From a virus: DNA of 64,000 bases. The stretch spans positions 18,837-82,836 of the IMG/VR virus record IMGVR_UViG_3300001398_000004, one strand, 5' to 3'. Below, piece after piece: positions 43,762-50,537 of this stretch (within the stretch, counting starts at the first letter, position 1; each line of letters begins with the position of its first letter). The translations under genes and the position numbers were made by a program. Below the pieces are notes generated by a model, which saw nothing but the letters and a program-made list of their open reading frames with translations, searched no databases and was not told the origin of the DNA.

Positions 43762-43968
43762 ATGCCGAAAAGATACACAATCGAGGATATGCAAGCGCTG
43801 GCGATTAGCCGGGGTGGGTCCTGTCTTAGCCCCACTTATCTAGCAAAGAAGCATTTACATTGGAAGTGCTCAGAAGGACATGAGTTGGAAGACCAAAGCT
43901 CTCGACAATTCCGACTACATCTAGGTCTGTCATTTCAAATACTCACGTCACCACCAGCAGCTCTTTGA
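43762..43968 (+). pseudogene. Remnant of zinc-ribbon endonuclease
   Basis: The first about 45 residues (TIEDMQALAISRGGSCLSPTY...HWKCSEGHE) match one module of the endonuclease at 41051. After that the similarity stops and the frame runs on antisense to the Dam gene. No nuclease domain remains. Confidence 0.7.
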
Positions 43969-44794
43969 TGGCGCCTCGGCCATCGCCCTTGGAGTTGATG
44001 TTTCTACGGGCCATGATCTCCCGGATCTCGTAGGCTTGATACAGCTCACGGACCAGAGGCGTGTCCGAGTTCGAGAGGACGACTTTGACCTCCCGGTCGG
44101 CAAGCTCGTGGACGACATTGGCAAGGCGCTTCTGAGCTTCGAGCCCGAAGCCCACCTCTGTGTACGAGGCGAAGTTCGAGGTGATGTTCAGCGGCACGTA
44201 GGGCGGATCGAAGTAGACGAGGTCGCCCTTCTTCGCTACCTCTAGCTTATCTTCGAAGTCTCCGTTGTTGATCCAGGTGTCTTGCAGTGCCCGATGACAG
44301 GCGAGGATGTTCTCCTCGATGAAGAGAGTGGGTGGAGTCTTGTAGGACCCAAAAGGGACATTGAAGGATCCACTCTTGTTGACTCGGTAAAGCCCGTTGA
44401 AACCATTCCGGTTGAGGTAGATCATCCTTGCGGCTCGGGCCACGTCAGATAGTTCCTTGGGGACCAAGGCCCGTTGGGCAAGGAACACGTCCTTGGATCC
44501 GCTCTTCATCTTCCCCAAGGCATCCATCAGCGCCTTGGGGTCGTCCCGAACCACTCGATAGCAGGTGATGAGTTCGGTGTTCCAGTCGTTGATCCAGCCT
44601 TCCTTGAAGGCCTTCTTGCCTGCTAGGTGCCAGAACATGGCCCCACCCCCAACGAACGGCTCGAAATAGGTGTCGATGCTCTCTGGGAACGACTTGACTA
44701 TTTCAGGGATGAGCTTGGACTTCCCCCCTACCCATTTCAGGAAAGGGCGTGGAATTGAGCTTATTTCAGGGAGGAATTCGGTCAAACTTGACAT
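43943..44794 (-). CDS. dam: Dam-type DNA adenine methyltransferase
   Basis: 283 residues. AdoMet-binding FLKWVGGKSKL (18-28) with FEPFVGGG, and catalytic DPPY near 197, are the Dam (D12 class) motifs. It methylates N6 of adenine, probably in GATC or a related site, which can protect phage DNA from restriction or mark replication. Its start lies in the 41-bp repeated junction shared with 45082-45122. Confidence 0.92.
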   Translation of the reverse strand: MSSLTEFLPEISSIPRPFLKWVGGKSKLIPEIVKSFPESIDTYFEPFVGGGAMFWHLAGKKAFKEGWINDWNTELITCYRVVRDDPKALMDALGKMKSGSKDVFLAQRALVPKELSDVARAARMIYLNRNGFNGLYRVNKSGSFNVPFGSYKTPPTLFIEENILACHRALQDTWINNGDFEDKLEVAKKGDLVYFDPPYVPLNITSNFASYTEVGFGLEAQKRLANVVHELADREVKVVLSNSDTPLVRELYQAYEIREIMARRNINSKGDGRGAIKELLVVT

Positions 44795-45090
44795 ATCGCC
44801 ATCGCCTTGTTCATGTGCTGAGTAAATTCGTCAATCGAAAGGCCCGAGCCAGCTTCTCTGGGGCTCCCCATGATCATGTTGCCGCCGCCCCAGCAATCAG
44901 CTGGTTTGCAGCTCTCGACCTCGTTTAAGGTCTTGGTCAGTCGCAACAAATCGAGGGGGTTGAAGTGGTCCCTGCTGTGCGCAGTGCTTTTCATCTCGTT
45001 CAAAGTATTTGAGTCAGAGGGGGTCATGTACGTGGGTACTCCCGTGGAAGGATGTCTATTTCTTGTGGTGGGTTCTGCTAGACTTGACAT
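44782..45090 (-). CDS. Hypothetical protein
   Basis: 102 residues, ending 13 bases inside the Dam start. Begins MSSLAEP and ends MNKAMAICQV; both ends fall in the two copies of a 41-bp repeat. Charged and helical with two Cys. No family recognised. Confidence 0.5.
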   Translation of the reverse strand: MSSLAEPTTRNRHPSTGVPTYMTPSDSNTLNEMKSTAHSRDHFNPLDLLRLTKTLNEVESCKPADCWGGGNMIMGSPREAGSGLSIDEFTQHMNKAMAICQV

Positions 45091-45122
45091 ATTGACATTG
45101 CTCGATTCATGCCCTGGGTAAA
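44786..45122. repeat. 41-bp imperfect direct repeat at gene junctions
   Basis: 44786-44826 and 45082-45122 agree at 31 of 41 bases. On the minus strand each copy encodes the end of one gene (ICQV stop) and the overlapping start of the next (MSSL). Confidence 0.75.
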
Positions 45123-45955
45123 AGCGACCACGTTTGAGGATTTTCGAGCTGGTGTGAGATCTGAGCGATGTCGGAAAGGCCCGCTAGGTAATCCACCTTC
45201 TCGTAGTCGATAGTGCGCTGAACCAGAGGACTCAGGGATTCTTGGAAAGGGGTCATGATCGGTACTTTGAGACCGTGGACGAAGTCGTTGAAGGCGGCGT
45301 CATGCCAGGGTGGGGACCAGGCACTTGACCGACAGATATACACCATCTCGACATTGCCCGCGTATTCCGACACCTTGGGATCAGGCCATACACACGGCTC
45401 TGTGTACCGCCTCAGGGAAGCATCCAGTTCAGGGAAGCCCCCGTCTCCAAAGCTCCTAGTCCAATCGGCCATCCCCTTCCACGGGGGAAACACGATCAAA
45501 GACTTGAGCTGAAGCTGCGTCAGATGGGTCATGAGCAGCCAGTTCTCACAGGTGACGTTGCCTCGAAGGGCGTCCCGCTCGAACTGGGCCATGTTGTAGG
45601 TCAGGTCGTGGTGAGCGTCAAAGTTCACCAGCCGGGTGTCAGCTAAGGACGGGCCCTCACAATTCGAACGGGAAAACACCTTGTTCCCGTGCTGATGACT
45701 GTCCCCTACAATTACCTCACAGAGATCATCGAACCGATAGCCCAGACCTCGAAGGGTTTTCCAGAAGTCTCGTGGGTGGGGGTCGTCTAACTTGGCTGAC
45801 TCTTTGAGGTCGAGCCCCTGTGCTTTAGCTAAGGCCAGACGAACTTCCCATACAGAGCCGTAGTAGGTTTCAGTTTCTGCGTGAGCCCATTTCCACTCTT
45901 CTCGTTCAATAGCGAAGTAGTCCCAATCTATTGTTAGCCAGATATTTTTTCGCAC
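45107..45955 (-). CDS. UPF0489 (arginase-fold-like) protein
   Basis: 282 residues from GTG at 45955, chosen because AAGGAA lies five bases upstream. The open frame can be extended to 46039, but the added 28 residues would be encoded by a CRISPR repeat and spacer. LTIDWDYF near the start and LVNFDAHHD in the middle fit UPF0489, a family with an arginase/deacetylase-like fold and probable metal site. Reaction unknown. Its end overlaps a decayed copy of the ICQV gene end. Confidence 0.7.
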   Translation of the reverse strand: MRKNIWLTIDWDYFAIEREEWKWAHAETETYYGSVWEVRLALAKAQGLDLKESAKLDDPHPRDFWKTLRGLGYRFDDLCEVIVGDSHQHGNKVFSRSNCEGPSLADTRLVNFDAHHDLTYNMAQFERDALRGNVTCENWLLMTHLTQLQLKSLIVFPPWKGMADWTRSFGDGGFPELDASLRRYTEPCVWPDPKVSEYAGNVEMVYICRSSAWSPPWHDAAFNDFVHGLKVPIMTPFQESLSPLVQRTIDYEKVDYLAGLSDIAQISHQLENPQTWSLLPRA

Positions 45956-45975
45956 GATACTTCCTTGACGTTGTC

Positions 45976-46166
45976 GTGACCACTTGAAAGGGTTTCGTCT
46001 CCCTCTCTGACCCTTTTTGGGTCCGATTTTGATGGTCATTGGTTCTTACCTGGTGACCACTTGAAAGGGTTTCGTCTCCCTCTCTGACCTGTAAAAACGG
46101 GCGGCGTCACCAACACCCAGGTATCGGTGGTGACCACTTGAAAGGGTTTCGTCTCCCTCTCTGACC
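45976..46166. CRISPR. Mini-CRISPR array: three 37-bp repeats, two 40-bp spacers
   Basis: Identical 37-bp repeats at 45976-46012, 46053-46089 and 46130-46166 (exact 77-bp period). Each begins GTGACCACTTGAAAGGG and ends CTCTCTGACC on the plus strand. Spacers are 46013-46052 and 46090-46129, both exactly 40 bp and unrelated. Repeat ends and spacer size fit type V arrays. It lies 291 bp from the 3' end of the TnpB/Cas12-like gene and directly upstream of the UPF0489 gene. No cas1, cas2 or other adaptation gene is in the window. Direction of transcription is not certain. Confidence 0.88.
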
Positions 46167-46188
46167 TTACCCCTAGGCACCTCAAGCA

Positions 46189-46417
46189 TTTCGCGACCTT
46201 GCACAATGCTTTGCGAGAGGTCGCGAAATCGACCCTTTTTGAGGGAGGGCGATTTGGCAATAAACGCCTGGCTCCATCAACGATGGAGCCTAATTTGGCT
46301 GTTGCGAGAGCCTGCTGGCTTTTTGGCGCCACCGAACCTCTCGCAACGAGGAAGACGAATTGTCAGAGAACAGAGTGAGAGAAGAAACCCTCTTAAGTGT
46401 GGTGGACTCAACCACCA
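46189..46417. ncRNA. Structured RNA with anti-repeat, tracrRNA candidate
   Basis: The stretch 46167-46457 has no gene but has four strong hairpins: TTTCGCGACCT/AGGTCGCGAAA (46189-46228), GGCTCCATC/GATGGAGCC with a 3-base loop (46270-46290), GTTGCGAGAG/CTCTCGCAAC (46301-46347) and TGGTGG/CCACCA (46400-46417). Bases 46362-46400 resemble the repeat in inverted orientation: GTCAGAGA, an 8-base insert, then GAGAAGAAACCCTCTTAAGTG. The latter pairs with the repeat over 21 positions with two mismatches and one wobble. Plus-strand reading gives hairpins followed by anti-repeat, the usual order in type V tracrRNAs. Confidence 0.72.
46362..46401. other. CRISPR anti-repeat
   Basis: Inverted, imperfect copy of the array repeat next to the effector gene. 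Core complement at 46377-46397. A transcript containing it could form a duplex with crRNA from the same strand. Confidence 0.72.
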
Positions 46418-46454
46418 AAGTTGGGAATACGTAGGTACTCTCACGAGCCCCACT

Positions 46455-46474
46455 CAGCTAACTTTCGTTAGCTG
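46455..46474 (-). terminator. Hairpin at end of the effector gene
   Basis: CAGCTAAC and GTTAGCTG form a perfect 8-bp stem; the minus-strand loop is GAAA, a stable GNRA tetraloop. It overlaps the stop codon of the effector gene (46458-46460). No U-tract, so it may be a processing or stability element, or the start of the guide RNA rather than a terminator. Confidence 0.45.
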
Positions 46475-48407
46475 TCGTCCCTAGAGGAGCCACCGACACT
46501 GCGCCGCTATCGACACAGCCTTCCGGTTTGCCTTGCTTACGCTTGGCGCTCTTCCTATTGTGCTCAGGAGCTTTCGCTACTGAGTTTTGGGTCTGCTCTG
46601 CCCGAGCAGACCTTTCGGCCCACGCTGTTTGGCGTATGGCCAGAAATTCTGGATTGTCAAAGTCCCGGAGATTCATAGCTGCGTTCGCATCTCGATGATT
46701 CTCTGGGAGGTGCCCCCTACGAGGCTCTCGAACGGATCCTACACCGAAGCCGCAGCTCTGGCATCGGAAATATTCGTTAGAACCCAACTTCCTGTTGAGG
46801 ACCCCGCAGGCATGGCATTGCTGAGATGTGTATTGAGGCTCCTTGGCGTGGACTACCGCTCCTGCCCAGGTCGCCTTGTAGGTCAATTGCTGGCGAATTG
46901 CATAAGGTCCGATCTTGGCCCACATTTTGGCAAAGACCCGTCGCATGCGCTTGGATGCGTTCGAGCCAAGGTCTTGCTTCGCCATCATACCCTTGATGTC
47001 CAAGTCCTCGACATGGTAGGTGCTTGCGCCCTGATCAATCAGGCGTCGAGTGACCTGATGGCGTAGATCCCCCAACAGGTCCGTGATCTTGGAGTCAATG
47101 CGTCGGACTTGGCTCTCAACATCAAGGTAGCCGTTGGAGGGCTTTTGACGGATCGCTTTGCCTTTGGGGTCTAGGCGCACGCTGCCTTGATTGACGAGGA
47201 CGATACCGTTCTTGTTCGCGGCTTCGACTGCGACTCGACCTTGTCTTCTGGAGAGTCTCCTCTGGAGGACAGCTTTTTTGCGTTCGAGCTTCTCGACCGT
47301 CTTCATAGCCTTCAGGTAGAATTCCTGAGCATAAATCTTGGCATTGGAGTCAACGACAAATGTCCGTTTGCCCAGGTCGATGCCTAAGGTCTCGCCAGTG
47401 CGAGGTTTTGGGTCCGGGGCATCGATCTCGACTGTCAGAGACAGGTACCAATGAGTCCCTCGTTTTTGGACGGCGACCTGAGTGTGGTTGACGTGATGAA
47501 CCCCAATAGGGAAATACTTTGGACGAGCCAATAGGATCCACTCGTGACCTTTTCCAAAGAACTTGCCAGCTCCTTGGATTTTGATCCGATCTCCCTGTAT
47601 GGTAACTGTCGTAGACACTCGGACAGCACCAGCCTCCGTCGTATAGGCTTCCTCTGGAATTATTGGGAAAGCCGTCACCTTCCCCAATTCCTTGAATGTT
47701 GGCTGATTCATCCGGAATTTAGGAGGGCTCTTCCCAGCCGCCTTGAACTTAGGGTACCCACTAGCTGGAACTCCTGGGGGCGGCTTTACCATGCGATCAA
47801 AAGCAAAGTCCACATCCGCGAGTGCCTCACGACTTACATAGGCAGTAGCTTGGTCCTTCAGGGGCGTTTTGCCGTACAGTGCTTGGGCATTCCTAGGGAA
47901 TTTGACTATGGGGTCTTCGGCCCCAGGCTCCCATGCGTCTAGACCTAGGACTCGTGATGCCTGAGGTTGTAACTCCGAAAGATGCGATTCGAGCCATCGA
48001 ATCGCATTGTTTGGGTTCACACCCTTGTACTTGTCACCGATCTTTAGGGAACCTTCGATACTGGGGGTTAGAAGGACATCCCCTAGCGGGCCGGAGAACT
48101 TCCAACCGCTAGCTTTCTGGCCCTCTTCTCGGAATTTCTCGTGCGTGTACCCAAGAGCTGTGAACAGAGCTTCGACATCGTAAATGGTTTGAGGGCGCTT
48201 GGCCTTTAGCTCTTTTGCGGACAGGTCCACCCACCCTCGGCGTAGTCCCAGTAGGTAGAGCTGCACCTTGTATGCCTTGTACTCCGCTGTCCTTACTGCG
48301 ACACCGTGGTTATACGTTCGTCGAGTGACCCTGCACCAACGAGACAGTTCTTGTTCTTGCCTTGCTGTAGGGTAGATTCGACTTACGTAAGCTTTGTGGA
48401 TCCTCAT
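46458..48407 (-). CDS. TnpB/Cas12-like RNA-guided nuclease
   Basis: 649 residues, about 250 longer than ordinary TnpB. The N-terminal 35 residues (KAYVSRIYPTARQEQEL, YNHGV) are the TnpB/Cas12 wedge start. RuvC motifs: D344 in LGIDLGKRT, E467 in YHVEDLDIKG, D573 in HRDANAAMN; zinc ribbon C531, C534, C549, C552. Extra length lies in the recognition part (about 45-200) and in an insertion between RuvC I and II (about 390-430). A tail of about 70 residues follows RuvC III. All catalytic residues are present, so DNA cutting is expected. Its neighbours (array, anti-repeat RNA, receiver gene) point to a small type V effector; PAM and subtype cannot be read from sequence. Confidence 0.85.
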   Translation of the reverse strand: MRIHKAYVSRIYPTARQEQELSRWCRVTRRTYNHGVAVRTAEYKAYKVQLYLLGLRRGWVDLSAKELKAKRPQTIYDVEALFTALGYTHEKFREEGQKASGWKFSGPLGDVLLTPSIEGSLKIGDKYKGVNPNNAIRWLESHLSELQPQASRVLGLDAWEPGAEDPIVKFPRNAQALYGKTPLKDQATAYVSREALADVDFAFDRMVKPPPGVPASGYPKFKAAGKSPPKFRMNQPTFKELGKVTAFPIIPEEAYTTEAGAVRVSTTVTIQGDRIKIQGAGKFFGKGHEWILLARPKYFPIGVHHVNHTQVAVQKRGTHWYLSLTVEIDAPDPKPRTGETLGIDLGKRTFVVDSNAKIYAQEFYLKAMKTVEKLERKKAVLQRRLSRRQGRVAVEAANKNGIVLVNQGSVRLDPKGKAIRQKPSNGYLDVESQVRRIDSKITDLLGDLRHQVTRRLIDQGASTYHVEDLDIKGMMAKQDLGSNASKRMRRVFAKMWAKIGPYAIRQQLTYKATWAGAVVHAKEPQYTSQQCHACGVLNRKLGSNEYFRCQSCGFGVGSVREPRRGHLPENHRDANAAMNLRDFDNPEFLAIRQTAWAERSARAEQTQNSVAKAPEHNRKSAKRKQGKPEGCVDSGAVSVAPLGTTANES

Positions 48408-48772
48408 GATTTGATTGCTCGCTCCACTGCATCCAACAAGTCCGATTTGTGGGCTGGTTTGAACAAGACCTTGGCTTCTCCGATGTCTTGCAAAGCCGAC
48501 ATGACGGCTATAGGGGACCCTGTGTTGAATACGAAGCGCTTAGCCATCTTGGGCTTTGCTTTGATAGCAGCCTGCATGAGGGCGGGGCCGGACAGAACCG
48601 GCATCTCGCCGTCAGAGACCACACAATCGTAGTCCTTCGCCAGGAGCCCCTTCAGGGCCTTCTCGCTGTCGATGTAGGTGTCCACATCGTAACCCGAAAG
48701 ACGCAGAGTCCTGGACAGGGCCTCAGCCACTTCCGGACTGTCGTCTACGACTAGTACCTTTTTCATCGCCAT
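48404..48772 (-). CDS. CheY-like receiver domain protein
   Basis: 122 residues; a second in-frame ATG at 48766 could be used. Full receiver site: D10 and D11, phospho-acceptor D54, T84 and K105 (FKP). No output domain, so it acts by protein contact as CheY does or as phosphate sink. It ends in an ATGA overlap with the Cas12-like gene, so both are probably made together. A partner histidine kinase is not in this window; the host may provide it. Has a class 2 pair right upstream. Confidence 0.88.
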   Translation of the reverse strand: MAMKKVLVVDDSPEVAEALSRTLRLSGYDVDTYIDSEKALKGLLAKDYDCVVSDGEMPVLSGPALMQAAIKAKPKMAKRFVFNTGSPIAVMSALQDIGEAKVLFKPAHKSDLLDAVERAIKS

Positions 48773-48780
48773 GTTCTACA

Positions 48781-48807
48781 GTACGGCCCAAGAGGGGGCG
48801 GCTTAAG
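48781..48807 (-). promoter_or_regulatory. Class 2 promoter-like pair of the receiver/effector operon
   Basis: Minus strand CTTAAG, 15 bases, CCGTAC; eight bases before the ATG at 48772 and 14 before the ATG at 48766. Overlaps the last codons of the RNase HII gene. Confidence 0.5.
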
Positions 48808-49438
48808 GGAGAGCTTCCAGAATCTTACGGATGGGGGCGTAGCTGCGACGGTGTATGTCACACACCCCTAGTTTTTCTAGTCCAGCGATGTGTGCCGGAA
48901 CTCCGTAGCCAGAATTTTTCGCAAAATCGTACCCGGGGTACTTCTTGTCCATCTCGACCATGTACCGGTCCCGGGAGACCTTGGCGATGATGCTGCCCAG
49001 GGAGACGGCGGGGATGAGGTCATCAGCTTTGGGGAGACCTATGAGCCCGGGTATGTCGAATCTCTTCTCCTGCCCTTTGAAGCCGTCGACAATGACCAAG
49101 GTGTCAGCGGCCGTAGTCCCCTTCAAAAGCTCCGTGAGGACCCTCCTGTGCGCTGCAATGAGGGCTTCCCAGATACCTACCTTGTCGATGGTCTGGGAGC
49201 TGACAGCAACTCGGCAGTAGAGGACCGGAGTCGTCTCCGTCCACTTCTTGTAAGCGGCCTCTCGTTTGGCCTCGGAGAGCTTCTTGGAATCGCCCACCCC
49301 CGGGTCTTCCCAGCTCCTAGGGAGGCGAGTGCCTGCGACTACTAAATTTCCGGCCCAACAGCCGAACCCAACTTCGTCCGAGCCCACCACCCAAGAGGCG
49401 GTCGAATTGTCTATTTCAGGAACGCCCGTGGGTTTCAT
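48803..49438 (-). CDS. rnhB: Ribonuclease HII
   Basis: 211 residues. DEVG motif (D21, E22) in GSDEVGFGCWAG, GDSKKLS, IVDG (D118), and ADDLIPAVSLGSIIAKVSRD holding the last catalytic Asp; the Tyr of SGYG and the C-terminal HRRSYAP follow the family. Removes ribonucleotides and RNA primers from DNA, fitting phage replication with a Pol I-type enzyme that lacks a 5' nuclease. A class 1 motif is nine bases before the start. Confidence 0.93.
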   Translation of the reverse strand: MKPTGVPEIDNSTASWVVGSDEVGFGCWAGNLVVAGTRLPRSWEDPGVGDSKKLSEAKREAAYKKWTETTPVLYCRVAVSSQTIDKVGIWEALIAAHRRVLTELLKGTTAADTLVIVDGFKGQEKRFDIPGLIGLPKADDLIPAVSLGSIIAKVSRDRYMVEMDKKYPGYDFAKNSGYGVPAHIAGLEKLGVCDIHRRSYAPIRKILEALP

Positions 49439-49447
49439 CCACAGTTA

Positions 49448-49454
49448 TTACACC
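49448..49454 (-). promoter_or_regulatory. Class 1 promoter-like motif (GGTGTAA)
   Basis: Nine bases before the ATG of the RNase HII gene (minus strand). Confidence 0.45.
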
Positions 49455-49459
49455 GAATA

Positions 49460-49987
49460 CTACAGGTCGAAGTCTGACAGGCGTTCCCAAAATGACTTTG
49501 AGCCATAGGGATCTCTATCTTGTTTTTTACGGCAGGCCTGACAGATAGCGCCCGCTACCCTACCGGCTCTGCCAATCTCACTGCACCTAATCGCACAAGG
49601 GATCTTCTTCGAGATCGTAATCAATTCCGATACAGTCAATGAATTGGGGTCTAGGGTCCTCTCAGTCAGATACCTAGTAACCCATTCCTCTGCTGTCATC
49701 GCCGGCTCCGGCTCCCGCTCACGCTCCGGCTCCCGCTCACGCTCCAGCTCACGCTCCGGCTCACGCTCCGGCTCCGGCTCCCGCTCACGCTCCAGCTCCG
49801 GCTCCGGCTCCGGCTCCGGCTCCCGCTCCGGCTCCAGTTCCAGCTCCAGTTCCCGCTCCGGCTCCCGCTCCGGCTCCCGCTCACGCTCACGCTCCAGCTC
49901 CGGCTCCGGCTCCGGCTCCCGCTCCCGCTCACCAGGTATGCCTCGAACATTAAACAAGGGTTCATATCTGCTCCCTAGGCAATTCAT
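49460..49987 (-). CDS. Protein with Arg-Glu/Pro-Glu dipeptide repeats and zinc-finger tail
   Basis: 175 residues if started at 49987. About 20 residues are followed by about 75 residues of RE/PE/LE repeats, then a compact domain (MTAEEWVTRYLTERTLD...) with CAIRC...CQAC, a likely zinc finger. The domain alone could start at the ATG at 49700. The repeat part shares bases with a Ser/Gly/Arg frame that is better coupled to the gene upstream, so this N-terminus is uncertain. Confidence 0.45.
   Translation of the reverse strand: MNCLGSRYEPLFNVRGIPGEREREPEPEPELEREREREPEREPERELELELEPEREPEPEPEPELEREREPEPEREPERELEREREPEREREPEPAMTAEEWVTRYLTERTLDPNSLTVSELITISKKIPCAIRCSEIGRAGRVAGAICQACRKKQDRDPYGSKSFWERLSDFDL
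49696..49965 (-). CDS. Ser-Gly/Ser-Arg dipeptide repeat protein
   Basis: 89 residues from the ATG that overlaps the upstream stop (ATGA at 49962-49965). After 12 residues it is nearly all alternating Ser with Gly, Arg, Trp or Val. Similar Ser/Gly repeat proteins lie behind the same upstream gene in other large phages, from memory. Shares bases with the frame 49460-49987. Confidence 0.5.
   Translation of the reverse strand: MNPCLMFEAYLVSGSGSRSRSRSWSVSVSGSRSGSRSGNWSWNWSRSGSRSRSRSRSWSVSGSRSRSVSRSVSWSVSGSRSVSGSRSRR
49704..49932. repeat. Hexanucleotide-type minisatellite
   Basis: About 38 copies of 6-bp units GCTCCG, GCTCCC, GCTCAC or GCTCCA on the plus strand. It keeps all three minus-strand frames largely open. 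Confidence 0.9.
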
Positions 49988-50300
49988 GAGGCCATTTCAC
50001 ATGATCCAAAAATGTGCTCCGATTGAGGGTTACTTTCACCCCATCTGGGAATGGCTCGACTTCATCGAAGACCCCTGTTTTAAGCAGGTCTGCGAAGCGG
50101 CCGTCAGAAGCAATCCAAGCGGCCTCGTCCAACTCTAACTCTTCTTCGGACACTGCTGTCACTCTACCTGTATAGTGTGCTGTGATAGTTCTAACGAAGA
50201 TTTTCGTCCCAATTTCAATTGGTAGTCGACGTGAGGTGTTCATCCCAAATAGTAGGGCTATCTCGCGCAATTGTTCTAAAGTCAGATTTTGAATTTCCAT
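49962..50300 (-). CDS. Conserved phage/plasmid hypothetical protein
   Basis: 112 residues. IGTKIFVRTITAHYTGRVTAV, EAAWIASDGRFADLLKTG and VEPFPDGVKV follow a pattern I know from conserved hypotheticals in large phages and plasmids. Small beta-barrel-like protein; function unknown. A class 1 motif is eight bases upstream. Confidence 0.7.
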   Translation of the reverse strand: MEIQNLTLEQLREIALLFGMNTSRRLPIEIGTKIFVRTITAHYTGRVTAVSEEELELDEAAWIASDGRFADLLKTGVFDEVEPFPDGVKVTLNRSTFLDHVKWPHELPREQI

Positions 50301-50308
50301 AGAACCCT

Positions 50309-50315
50309 TTACACC
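50309..50315 (-). promoter_or_regulatory. Class 1 promoter-like motif (GGTGTAA)
   Basis: Eight bases before the ATG at 50300 (minus strand). Confidence 0.45.
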
Positions 50316-50324
50316 GATCCTAAG

Positions 50325-50537
50325 CTAAGTACAAGAGCAGGTGGTTTCTGGCCCCGGACCTTTGCCGCGATCACTGCAGGCTTCGCGTTTCAGCTCGTAG
50401 CACATGTTCCGGCACCCTCCCGGGTCGATTTGGGAGTGGCAGCGGACCAAGCATTTCGAGCAGGAACTCCTGATGTCAGCCGCCGTTCCTGCTGGCCAGG
50501 CGAACCCAACCAGCAGGAATAGGATAGCGGCTTTCAT
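50325..50537 (-). CDS. Small secreted Cys-rich protein
   Basis: 70 residues from the ATG in an ATGA overlap with the CCA-enzyme gene. Signal peptide at 1-20 (AAILFLLVGFAWPAGTAA). The mature part has ten Cys in about 45 residues, so a disulphide-bonded or metal-binding periplasmic protein. No family recognised. Confidence 0.6.
   Translation of the reverse strand: MKAAILFLLVGFAWPAGTAADIRSSCSKCLVRCHSQIDPGGCRNMCYELKREACSDRGKGPGPETTCSCT

Noticed and set aside
45956-46039. N-terminal extension of the UPF0489 protein
   Set aside because: Encoded by CRISPR repeat 1 and spacer 1; a better start with ribosome site exists at 45955.
46116-46128. 13-base match between spacer 2 and 23196-23208
   Set aside because: Too short to claim a self-target over 64 kb on two strands; flanks do not match. 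Only a search with full spacers would be meaningful.
46587-47066. 159-codon plus-strand frame within the Cas12-like gene
   Set aside because: Antisense to the effector and without motifs.
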